From the NCBI RefSeq assembly GCF_000517425.1, contig NZ_CP006569.1, positions 4,082,760-4,146,759 on the forward strand: 64,000 bases of DNA, in the 5' to 3' direction. Position 1 is the stretch's first letter, and every line of letters begins with the position of its first letter. Below, in pieces: positions 9,667-17,453 of the stretch. Source of the DNA: Sodalis praecaptivus. Lineage in GTDB: Bacteria; Pseudomonadota; Gammaproteobacteria; Enterobacterales; Enterobacteriaceae. Below the pieces are notes generated by a model that saw nothing but the letters and a program-made list of their open reading frames with translations, made no database searches and was not told the origin of the DNA. Made by a program: the position numbers and the translations under genes.

Positions 9667-9870
9667 AATCCCTCAATATCACCGCCGTTCCGGCAGTCCC
9701 GTTAAAAAATGGCGATAAGAGTAGCCTAAATTGCCGCCCAGCGCAGGTAGCAAATTGCCCGGTAGGCGAAAAAATATCCCTGCCCCCGCGCAGGTGCCGC
9801 CAGATGTAGCCTTTACCGCGAGTGGAGATTTAGCTGTTGGGAGAGTAGCCACAGCAGCACAGCGGACGGT

Positions 9871-10095
9871 TTCGGTGGTTTTGGTGGTTTCGGTGATTTC
9901 GGTGATTTCGGTGGTTTCGGTGGTTTCGGTGGTTTCGGTGATTTCGGTGATTTCGGTGGTTTCGGTGATTTCGGTGGTTTCGGTGGTTTCGGTGGTTTCG
10001 GTGGTTTCGGTGGTTTCGGTGGTTTCGGTGGTTTCGGTGGTTTCGGTGGTTTCGGCAGGTTCGGCAGGTTCGGCAGGTTCGGCAGGTTCGGCAGG
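9871..10095. repeat. 9-bp microsatellite, 25 uninterrupted units
   Basis: Exactly 25 units of 9 bp run in register. The first 20 are TTCGGTGGT or TTCGGTGAT (one TTTGGTGGT at 9880), and the last five are TTCGGCAGG. Because the unit is a multiple of three, several frames stay open: minus strand (ETT)n with (PAE)n, or (KPP)n with (NLP)n; plus strand (VVS)n. None of these frames has a convincing ribosome-binding site. The array starts about 200 bp upstream of thrP. Confidence 0.93.
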
Positions 10096-10200
10096 TTCGC
10101 CAACGTTGACGGCATTATCAGAAGGGGCAAATGCCATCGTAAAAAGTAAATAGCACGGGCAGATGGCGACTCATCGGCAGTTGGGGGATGAAAAGAGCCC

Positions 10201-10523
10201 ACCCGTAACGCGAGGGATTCGAGACCCGCTACCGCGCCAGCCGCTGAAAACAGGACAGACCTCCTCGCCGACGGCAGCTTACGCTAAACGCTAGCACCGT
10301 AAACAGCCGGCGCTAGAGCGGTCGCCGCCGAAAGCAATCTAGGGTCGGCCATCGGCAGCGGGGATTTGTCAGACGCAGATAACGTAAACCCCTCATGCCA
10401 CCAGACGTCGAAAAGCTAAGCCGACCCCATCACCCGACGGCGATAACGTAACGCCTGTGGGTGACGCGGGCGAAAGGGAAGTGACGTCATTTTGAAGGGG
10501 GGCGGCACCATTCTAGAGGGTAA
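10201..10523. other. Non-coding, GC-rich intergenic DNA
   Basis: I see no plausible gene, promoter or RNA here. Short frames lack ribosome-binding sites and recognisable products. Confidence 0.4.
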
Positions 10524-10550
10524 TGACGCCGTTAAACCTATACGGCGTCA
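10524..10550. repeat. Inverted repeat / hairpin, 9-bp perfect arms
   Basis: TGACGCCGT (10524-10532) and ACGGCGTCA (10542-10550) pair perfectly around a 9-nt loop. There is no adjacent T-run and no gene within 200 bp, so its role is unknown. Confidence 0.6.
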
Positions 10551-10635
10551 GTAAGGCACCCCATCGCCCCAGCTCGCTTTAGGGAGGGTTAGCGAACGCT
10601 AACTTCAGGCGTTGGCGGGGTAAAGCATTAGAGCC

Positions 10636-10739
10636 ATGCCGCCTTAACGTCGTGTTACGCGATTTCGCCTTAACGTCGCAGCACGCGATGCCGCCTTGAC
10701 GTCGTGTTACGCGATGCCGCTTTAACGTCGTGCTACGCC
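10636..10739. repeat. 26-bp tandem repeat, 4 copies
   Basis: Units start at 10636, 10662, 10688 and 10714 with consensus ATGCCGCCTTAACGTCGTG followed by TTACGCG. Copies 1, 3 and 4 differ by one to three bases, and copy 2 is the most diverged. It lies just downstream of the KGG-protein gene. Frames across it are closed by TAA. Confidence 0.88.
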
Positions 10740-10778
10740 GTTAACGCATAATCCGCTTTCCCCTTCCACGCGCCGGGA

Positions 10779-10967
10779 TTATTTCGATGCGGCAGGTTTT
10801 CTACCGCCGCCATGGCTGTTGCGTCCCCCTTTTTCTCCCGCTTTGGACGCACGCTGCGGATCGTTTTTAAAGTTTCCGCCGCTCATCTGACCGCCTTTTT
10901 TACCGGCGCTGGATGCTTTGTCACGATCTTCGGCAAAGTTGCCGGAACCACCACGGTGTGTTGCCAT
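10779..10967 (-). CDS. KGG-repeat general stress protein (YciG-like)
   Basis: This 62-residue, very hydrophilic protein carries three K-G-G motifs in the pattern RDKASSAGKKGGQ, RASKAGEKGGRN and a degenerate last repeat. This is the stress-induced KGG (Con-10/YciG) family, whose members are typically stationary-phase or general-stress induced and of unknown biochemical role. The ATG at 10967 is preceded by GGAGG at 6-7 bp. It is monocistronic. In E. coli yciG is RpoS dependent; I did not identify a promoter here. Confidence 0.9.
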   Translation of the reverse strand: MATHRGGSGNFAEDRDKASSAGKKGGQMSGGNFKNDPQRASKAGEKGGRNSHGGGRKPAASK

Positions 10968-11502
10968 CTTTAACCTCCGATGAAAATGACTCTATAACCA
11001 GAGAGATATCGCTTTTTAAGCATGTATAAATTAAAAAACGCTGTTGCTGGTCACTCACGCTTAAATTAATCGTTTAAGCGAACGGTATATTTAAGGGTAG
11101 TCAACTTGGCGGTGCTGGCAAGCCTAATTAACACCTTGAAACATTCTGGCGCAGCGGTGGATATCTCCCGGCTGAAACTTCTTACTAACGCGGTGAAATT
11201 GCAGTGAAATAACGCGCAACCCCATTCATACCGGCTTAAACGCCGCGATTTTCCTGCAAAGGCCACACTATAGCACCTGCTGCGGAGTCACGCCTGGCGG
11301 GCAGCACCGCGAATCCCATGCTCGTCACAGTCTAATGCCCAGCCGCGCCCTGTGAATGCTACAGCGGCGGCACCAAGTGAGTTTTCGTCTATAATTAGAG
11401 TGAGAGTTATTATTGCGTTAATTATATTATCGTTTATATACCGTGGCCGAGGGATATTAAGACGTGGCCCTGAGCGCCTAATTTCGTCGCCCATATTCAT
11501 AC
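10968..11502. other. Non-coding, upstream of KGG gene and small ORF
   Basis: No supported gene. The region presumably contains the KGG promoter. Frames of 60-94 codons here lack ribosome-binding sites and recognisable products. Confidence 0.4.
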
Positions 11503-11536
11503 TTAACGTTAAAACATTAACGCACTTTAACGTTAA
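11503..11536. promoter_or_regulatory. Two TTAACGTTAA palindromes, possible operator
   Basis: The perfect 10-bp palindrome TTAACGTTAA occurs at 11503-11512 and 11527-11536, 24 bp start to start. That is just over two helical turns, so both copies sit on nearly the same DNA face. They lie directly upstream of the ribosome-binding site of a 35-residue ORF. This is the geometry of a dimeric repressor site, but I know of no enterobacterial regulator with this exact site. Confidence 0.4.
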
Positions 11537-11554
11537 ACAAACGCGAGGTTGACC

Positions 11555-11662
11555 ATGACGCAGAAACCACAACAGAAACCGCAGCAGAATCGAGAGAGCC
11601 GTCCAAAAGATGATCCCGCCAGCGCGCCTGAATCGGGCGATAAGCAGCCTGAAAAGGAGTAG
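11555..11662 (+). CDS. Small hydrophilic protein, 35 residues, unknown
   Basis: ATG 11555 is preceded by GAGG at 6 bp. The frame encodes 35 residues, starting MTQKPQQKPQQNRESRPKDD and ending in GDKQPEKE before TAG. The composition is almost entirely Q, P, K, E, D, S and N, suggesting a disordered soluble peptide. There is no membrane segment and no cysteine. The good ribosome-binding site and upstream palindromes favour a real gene. I do not recognise the family. Confidence 0.5.
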   Translation: MTQKPQQKPQQNRESRPKDDPASAPESGDKQPEKE

Positions 11663-12100
11663 GCGTCTTTATCCCTGTGGGGCAGCGTTGTCGTGAACGG
11701 CAACGCCGCGGGCCGCGTTCCCCCTTTCCATGAAAAAATGGATCAAATGCGCGGCCCCGGGATCGTATGCGCGGTGGGATCGCATGGCGAATTGCATTAC
11801 CTGGCATGCCGCGCCCACCTTGAACAATGCTTTTTTTGGGCACTTCGCCACCTCGATTCCTCACGGGCGGTGACGCCCCTGTCTGTTAGTGGAATTACTC
11901 TTAGCTTAGGGCATCCCCCAGGGTGCTCTCCTGCCCGCCTTTGTTGTCGATTTATCCCTCCCTCCCACGCCAATACTATCCCCCGGCCCCGCATTGCTGG
12001 CGCTCGTTGCCGCCGTTTTACCCGCTTTCGGCTATCTTTAACTCCGGACTTCTCATTTGCCCGCCTCGAAATGGAGCTGTGCGCTAACTGGATAGCCATT
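11663..12100. other. Non-coding, upstream of GH15 gene
   Basis: The GH15 frame happens to stay open back to 11693, but the encoded residues are Cys-, His- and Arg-rich and unlike any GH15 N-terminus. No other gene is seen. Confidence 0.45.
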
Positions 12101-13960
12101 ATGAAGACAAATTCCCAGATAACCCCGCAACGGACCGACGGATACGCCGAACTGGGCGATTATGCGGCGATTGGTGAAGGCCGATCGGTAGCGCTGATCG
12201 CCCCTGACGGCGCCATAGATTGGTGGTGTGCGCCGAATCTTGACTCGGCGCCGCTGTTTGACAGGATCCTGGACGCCGGCAACGGTGGCTTCTTTCAGCT
12301 TGAGCCGGTGGGGGCATATCACATTCAGCGCCGCTACCGGGAAAACAGTAATGTTTTGGAAACCCGATTTATTACCGAACGGGGGGAGGCGCTGCTCACC
12401 GAATCCATAAACAGCACCCTTGCCGGCCGGCTGCCCTGGAGCGAACTGGCCCGGCGAATTGAAGGTATCCGTGGGGAGGTTATCTTTCATCTGACGCTAC
12501 GTATTGGCACCTTTGCCGAAACCATAAGCCCTTGGCTGCAAAAAAATCCGCTGGGTATCGTTTATCATATCGGTCCTTTAATGGCGATGCTGCATGCTTC
12601 GGAAGACGTGGTCTTCTCCCACTACAGCGACGAAGGCGCGCGCGGCCGTTTCCATACCCACCCCGGCTCACGTAGCCTGGTGGCGATTCTGGCCACGGAA
12701 AATGAACCGCTGGCTATTCCGCCGCTGGACAAAATCGACCAGCGTATCGAGACCAGCCACCGCGCCTGGCGCGATTGGGTGGCGAATTTAAGTTACCGCG
12801 GCCTGCACCGCGACCATGTCATTCGCTCGGCGCTGGCGCTGAAATTTTTGTGGTATTCGCCGAGCGGTGCACTGGCGGCGGCGGCCACGATGTCGCTGCC
12901 GGAGGGAATCGGCGGCAAAAAAAACTACGACTATCGCTACGCCTGGGTACGTGACGCTTGCCTGATAATCAAGTCGTTTGTCTATCTCGGCGCGCTGGAG
13001 GACTGCAAGGCCGCTTTTTCCTGGCTGTCGTCGACGATTATCAAACACGGCCCCGAGATGAAAACCTGCTATACCCTGGCGGGGGGAAAGGTGCCCGATG
13101 AACGCTATCTGCCGCTCCACGGTTATCGCGGCTCGCAGCCGGTACGTGTCGGCAATAACGCCCACGATCAGCGCCAGCTCAGTATGTATGGCGATATGCT
13201 CGCCACCGCGGCGCTATTCGTTAAGGCGGGACACGTTATCGACATCGCCACCGCCCGCATGCTGATAGATTTGGCTAATCAGTGCGCCGATCGCTGGCGG
13301 CGCCAGGATTCCGGAATCTGGGAATTGCCGGAGCAACAACATTATACCCACTCTAAAATGGCCTGCTGGCTGGCGCTGGATCACGCGGTGGCCCTGGCCC
13401 GCGACGGCCATCTCGAATCTACCTGGCAGGAACGGTGGAAACGGGAGCGGGACCGTATCAGCAAGTGGGTAGAAAACCACTGCTGGTCTGACGCCAAGCA
13501 GGCCTATACCTTCTATCCTGGCAGCGACAAGCTGGATGCCGCGGTGACGCTAATGCATGCCTACGGCGCCAGGATCAACCGGCCACGTATGCTGGCAACT
13601 TACGCCGCCATCCATCATGAATTGGGGCATGGAAGCGCTATGCTGTATCGTTATTCAGGCGTGGAGAAAGAAGAAAGCACCTTTATCGCCTGCTCGTTTT
13701 GGCGCGTGGAGGCGCTGGCCAATCTTGACGGCAGGGATGAAGCCAATGCCGCCATGGGCGAGATTTTCGACAACCTGTGCGATAACGGCAACATTGAGAC
13801 CTTTAATGAGATGTTTGACGTGAACACCGGCCTGTGGCGCGGGAATTTGCCGCAGGGACTCAGTCATTTGGCGCTTATTTGCGCGGCTGCGGCCCTGTCG
13901 CACCAGACGATACCCTCTGCCGTCACGTCGAGGCAACGCGGGACCACGGACGATGAATGA
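12101..13960 (+). CDS. Glycoside hydrolase family 15 (glucoamylase/trehalase-like)
   Basis: The protein has about 619 residues. Residues ~15-200 match the N-terminal trehalase-like domain (YAELGDYAAIGEGRSVALIAPDGAIDWWCAPNLDSAPLFDRILD). The C-terminal (alpha/alpha)6 barrel contains GGKKNYDYRYAWVRDACLIIKSF, the hallmark Y-x-Y-R-x-x-W-x-R-D of GH15, and KEESTFIACSFWRVEALA, with the second conserved acidic region. Family members hydrolyse alpha-glucosidic bonds (glucoamylase, trehalase); the substrate here is untested. There is no signal peptide, so it is cytoplasmic. I chose ATG 12101 because homology starts there, although no good ribosome-binding site precedes it. Confidence 0.87.
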   Translation: MKTNSQITPQRTDGYAELGDYAAIGEGRSVALIAPDGAIDWWCAPNLDSAPLFDRILDAGNGGFFQLEPVGAYHIQRRYRENSNVLETRFITERGEALLTESINSTLAGRLPWSELARRIEGIRGEVIFHLTLRIGTFAETISPWLQKNPLGIVYHIGPLMAMLHASEDVVFSHYSDEGARGRFHTHPGSRSLVAILATENEPLAIPPLDKIDQRIETSHRAWRDWVANLSYRGLHRDHVIRSALALKFLWYSPSGALAAAATMSLPEGIGGKKNYDYRYAWVRDACLIIKSFVYLGALEDCKAAFSWLSSTIIKHGPEMKTCYTLAGGKVPDERYLPLHGYRGSQPVRVGNNAHDQRQLSMYGDMLATAALFVKAGHVIDIATARMLIDLANQCADRWRRQDSGIWELPEQQHYTHSKMACWLALDHAVALARDGHLESTWQERWKRERDRISKWVENHCWSDAKQAYTFYPGSDKLDAAVTLMHAYGARINRPRMLATYAAIHHELGHGSAMLYRYSGVEKEESTFIACSFWRVEALANLDGRDEANAAMGEIFDNLCDNGNIETFNEMFDVNTGLWRGNLPQGLSHLALICAAAALSHQTIPSAVTSRQRGTTDDE

Positions 13961-14170
13961 CGTCTACTCCAGGCCAGAGGAATGAAGCCGTCAGCGCCGC
14001 GCAGCAACCGGTTCCGCCCGTAAAACCAGGCGAATCTCCGCCCGGCGTCCGGCAAGCGTGGGCGGCGGAGACGGCGCTTACAACAAACCTGAAGGGCGTA
14101 GGCGCCGAGGATGCAGTCTGGCGGAGGTGACCACCCGGCATCGTAAGCGACATCCCTATCGGCAAGCGGG

Positions 14171-15214
14171 TCATCCGGCCCGTGACTGCTGCCCGCGACC
14201 GATGCATTTTTTTATCAAGGCGACAGCCAACACAACGATCGTACCGGCAATCAATCCCAACAGCATATCGCTGAGACTTATCACCAGCGTCCCGATTAGC
14301 CCGCGATAGTGTTCGCCGATGCTGTCGATAAGACCGTGCGTCCAGGGAAAACCATGCGCCAGGATGCTGCCGCCCACCAAAAACATGGCAATGGTGCCCA
14401 CCACCGACAGGGTTTTCATCAATAGCGGCGCGGCGCTGACGATCCCTGCGCCCACGCGACGCAGTAAGGCGCGCGACGCACCCTGCCCCGTCAAGCGGCT
14501 CATATACAGCCCCAGGTCATCCATTTTGACAATAGCCGCCACAATGCCGTAAACCCCCAGCGTCATCACCAGCGCTATCAGCACCATTACCGCGATCTGA
14601 TTCAACAACGGCGCTTGAGCGACGATATTTAGCGATATCACGATTATCTCGGCGGAAAGAATAAAATCGGTGCGCACCGCGCCTTTCACTTTGTCATTTT
14701 CCAAGGCTAACAGCGCTTCACGCCCGCGGTTTGGCCCGGCATCCTTGTCAACCGCCGCCGCATCGCTAACGGATGGCGCGTCAGCCAGTGCAGGTTCGTC
14801 GGCCATTTTGGACGGGCCCGCCTCCGACGGGTTTACCCCCTTGCGGGGGTCTGGGAGGCGCTGTTTTTTGGCTTGGCGGTGGTGCCAGTTTTCAATTAAT
14901 TTCTCCACGCCCTCGTAGCTCAGGTAAGCCCCCCCTACCATCAACAGCGGCGTAATGGCCCAGGGAAGCCATGCGCTGATAACCAACGCCAGCGGCACCA
15001 AAATCGCTTTGTTGAGCAGCGATCCTTTCGCGACTTTCCATACCACCGGCAATTCGCGATCGGCTTTCACGCCTGAAACCTGTTCGGCATTCAACGCCAA
15101 ATCGTCGCTCAATACGCTGGCGGTTTTGCGGGCGGCGACCTTACTCATCGCCGCAACATCATCCAATATCGACGCGATGTCGTCGAGTAATGCCAGCAAG
15201 CTGGTTCCGGCCAT
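14171..15214 (-). CDS. yedI: DUF808 inner-membrane protein YedI
   Basis: The protein has 347 residues (E. coli YedI 305). The start MAGTSLLALLDDIASILDDVAAMSKVAARKTASVLSDDLALNAEQVSGV is diagnostic of DUF808. Several hydrophobic helices follow (about residues 70-100, 190-230 and 265-340). The added length is a hydrophilic Ala/Pro/Asp-rich insert (about 120-165, containing PSEAGPSKMADEPALADAPSVSDAAAVD) between the first membrane pair and the GAVRTDFILSAEIIVISL block. AAAGGAA precedes the ATG. Function is unknown. Confidence 0.92.
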   Translation of the reverse strand: MAGTSLLALLDDIASILDDVAAMSKVAARKTASVLSDDLALNAEQVSGVKADRELPVVWKVAKGSLLNKAILVPLALVISAWLPWAITPLLMVGGAYLSYEGVEKLIENWHHRQAKKQRLPDPRKGVNPSEAGPSKMADEPALADAPSVSDAAAVDKDAGPNRGREALLALENDKVKGAVRTDFILSAEIIVISLNIVAQAPLLNQIAVMVLIALVMTLGVYGIVAAIVKMDDLGLYMSRLTGQGASRALLRRVGAGIVSAAPLLMKTLSVVGTIAMFLVGGSILAHGFPWTHGLIDSIGEHYRGLIGTLVISLSDMLLGLIAGTIVVLAVALIKKCIGRGQQSRAG

Positions 15215-15366
15215 ATTTAATTCCTTTCACTGCACAGAGACAAAAGCGACGTTAGCCATAATCAACGATAACCCGCACGATTCTCGATCGTGACGGGTCC
15301 AATGATAGTAGCATGTCGTAAAATGGTTAAGACCGGACTCAACCGAAATCATCAAAGGAGAAGTCA

Positions 15367-15663
15367 ATGTCCACCGATATCCATGTTGTGGCAGTCGTAG
15401 AAGGCAAACCCGGCAGCGCAAAGGCAATCGTCGACGTCGTCGCCCCGTGCATTGCGGCCACGCGGCGCGAGCAGGGCTGCCGCAGCTATACTTTTCATCA
15501 GGATAAAGAGCGTCCCGATCGCTTCATGTTTATTGAAACGTGGGCCAGCGAGGACGCGCTAGAGCAGCATGCGCAATCGGCGCATCTCAAGGCGCTGGTA
15601 GACGGTCTGGCGCCGCTGACCTCCCGTCCGCTGGAAGTCTCGGTGTTACAAACGCTGTTCTAA
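15367..15663 (+). CDS. Antibiotic-biosynthesis-monooxygenase (ABM) domain protein
   Basis: This 98-residue ferredoxin-like ABM fold protein contains GCRSYTFHQDKERPDRFMFIETWASEDALEQHAQSAHLKAL. That is the family signature ending in the E-x-W-x7-L-x2-H-x4-H helix, and resembles YgiN and LsrG-type small oxygenases. An excellent AAAGGAG lies 6-7 bp upstream of ATG 15367. Substrate is unknown; relatives act on quinols or autoinducer breakdown products. A second ABM protein (ygiN) is encoded at 32849. Confidence 0.88.
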   Translation: MSTDIHVVAVVEGKPGSAKAIVDVVAPCIAATRREQGCRSYTFHQDKERPDRFMFIETWASEDALEQHAQSAHLKALVDGLAPLTSRPLEVSVLQTLF

Positions 15664-15946
15664 GCGGCAGCCGCCAATGGTGCGGCGGTCCGTCCGGCAA
15701 CGAAAGCGCTGGCCTGAATCGGCGCCAGGCGTCGGCGGGGGCCCGCCTGCGGGATAACGGTGAAAATCGGCCGGAACTAACCTCTGCCGGGCGCTGGCGT
15801 TCGGCGGCAAGAGATACCCGCCCCCTGCCAGGGCGGGCTCGACGGCGGAAATGGGGGCAGCCGCAGGCTCGGTCGATGTTGTCGACGGCCGCGCTGTCGC
15901 CGTCCGGCCTGTCGGTGCCTCGGGCTTTGCAAGCCAAACGTCGGCG

Positions 15947-16813
15947 TTATAAATGCTGTTTCAACCATTGTAATTGCAAGCCGATGACGTTCTCAAAATG
16001 TTTTCCCTTGAACATATCGAAGTGATAAGCCTGCGGTTCGATATGGCAGGCTTTCGGCGCGGTGATGGCCTGATACAGCGCCAAACCATGTTCCACCGGT
16101 ATGACCTTATCCCATTCCGCCAGGACGACCAGCGTCGGCTGTGTAAGCTGTTGTGCATTAATTTTCGGCTGATACAATATCGCCTCGAGTACGGTCAGAT
16201 AAGGAACTTTGACGTTCAGCGAGGGATAATCGTGTATTGCATGCTCATAGAAACGTCGCGACTCTTCATCGGTCATCACTTTGATGATGGGAACCATCAG
16301 TTCACGCCCGGATTGGTTCTTTTTCTGCTGCATACGTTCCATGGTGTTCATGAAACGCTCTCTTTCCTCTTCGGCCATATCGCCCGTCACCAGCCGATTG
16401 CCGCTGGCGAAGCCCATCTGGCTTATCACGCACTTCACCTCAGGACAGCGCACGGCCACATCGATAACCAGGCAACCGCCCAACGAAGTGCCCCATAATG
16501 CGATACGTTTAGCATCTATATAGGACTGGGTTTTACTCCAGGCTAAGACCGCGATAATATCGTTATTCTGTTGTTCGGGAATGATCCGGCCCTGATCTCC
16601 CTCGCTTTCACCGAAACCACGGTAATCAAAGGTAATGGCATGGTAGCCGGCCTGGGTGAATGCCTGGGCATAAATGGGTAATAACAGATCCTGAATGCCA
16701 TAGAAACCATGGCACAGCAGAACTGCCGGTGCCGGCACCTTGCTGTTGGCACGGTATACACGTACAGCCAGTTTTTCATTTTGGCTAACGACATAGTGCC
16801 GTTCAGTGTTCAT
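15947..16813 (-). CDS. Alpha/beta-fold hydrolase
   Basis: The protein has about 288 residues. The lid-less hydrolase core shows PAVLLCHGFYGIQDLLLP (oxyanion region), ALWGTSLGGCLVIDVA (nucleophile Ser in G-T-S-L-G), VVLAEWDKVIPVEHG (acidic residue) and PQAYHFDMFKG (His). Together these give a complete triad. ATG 16813 has AAGGAG about 8 bp upstream and starts MNTERHYVVSQNEKLAVRVY; the longer frame to 16843 is not needed. It resembles dienelactone-hydrolase or peptidase S15-like cytoplasmic hydrolases. The substrate is not predictable. Confidence 0.88.
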   Translation of the reverse strand: MNTERHYVVSQNEKLAVRVYRANSKVPAPAVLLCHGFYGIQDLLLPIYAQAFTQAGYHAITFDYRGFGESEGDQGRIIPEQQNNDIIAVLAWSKTQSYIDAKRIALWGTSLGGCLVIDVAVRCPEVKCVISQMGFASGNRLVTGDMAEEERERFMNTMERMQQKKNQSGRELMVPIIKVMTDEESRRFYEHAIHDYPSLNVKVPYLTVLEAILYQPKINAQQLTQPTLVVLAEWDKVIPVEHGLALYQAITAPKACHIEPQAYHFDMFKGKHFENVIGLQLQWLKQHL

Positions 16814-17453
16814 CGTCAAATCTCCTTGTATTACAAACAACATTCAACGTATGACTATAATGATGATAAGACGCCATACCCTTCAGAAAACACGACACCT
16901 GTCCCTCAACATCAAGCCGCAGACGACGCGCTTGAACGTGGAGGAAATAATGATGCAGCTTAACGCTTTCTGTTGACGCAAGGGATAATAGTATTGATTC
17001 GCAAATCCGAAAAAGCTAATAAATACAATTTTAGATAATTTCAATTACAATGATATTAAACATTAATCAATAGATAAACCAGATAATAGTGCTACCTACC
17101 CTGGTTAAACACTTATTAATGCTGTCCGTGGTTGACATCACTTTGCAAGTGCCCTGCGGCCGGCGAGCGAAATAAAGAAACCATCGCGAACCGTTTATGT
17201 CAACGTCAACCGGTGGCGGCACACATGAAAGGGTAACGACGGATTCCCCCAGGCGCGACAAGATAATTAACCAAGCCTCTACTAACGAAAATAATAGCCG
17301 CCGTTATGGCTCATCTGTATGGCTTATGATTTTCTATCTAATAATTATTAAGCTATTTATTAGTGGTAAATTTTTGTTAATAAACCGCTGACACACTAAA
17401 AATAACATATCCAGTAAGTCAATATCGTTAACGTCGTCACTGGCAATGACTAT
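16814..17453. other. Non-coding, AT-rich gap
   Basis: This 640-bp stretch becomes strongly AT-rich from about 16990. A 64-codon frame at 17197-17391 ends in a hydrophobic AT-coded tail but has no ribosome-binding site and looks spurious. It may contain promoters for the hydrolase gene. Nothing else seen. Confidence 0.4.

Noticed and set aside
9679-10202. Three overlapping ORFs made of ETT/PAE, KPP/NLP and VVS repeats
   Set aside because: Open only because the unit is 9 bp; no ribosome-binding sites, and unit variation is non-synonymous in these frames.
11693-12100. N-terminal extension of the GH15 protein by 136 residues
   Set aside because: Composition is Cys/Arg/His-rich and unrelated to GH15; family homology starts at 12101.
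17197-17391. 64-residue plus-strand ORF with a hydrophobic tail
   Set aside because: No ribosome-binding site, and the hydrophobic end is what AT-rich DNA encodes by chance.
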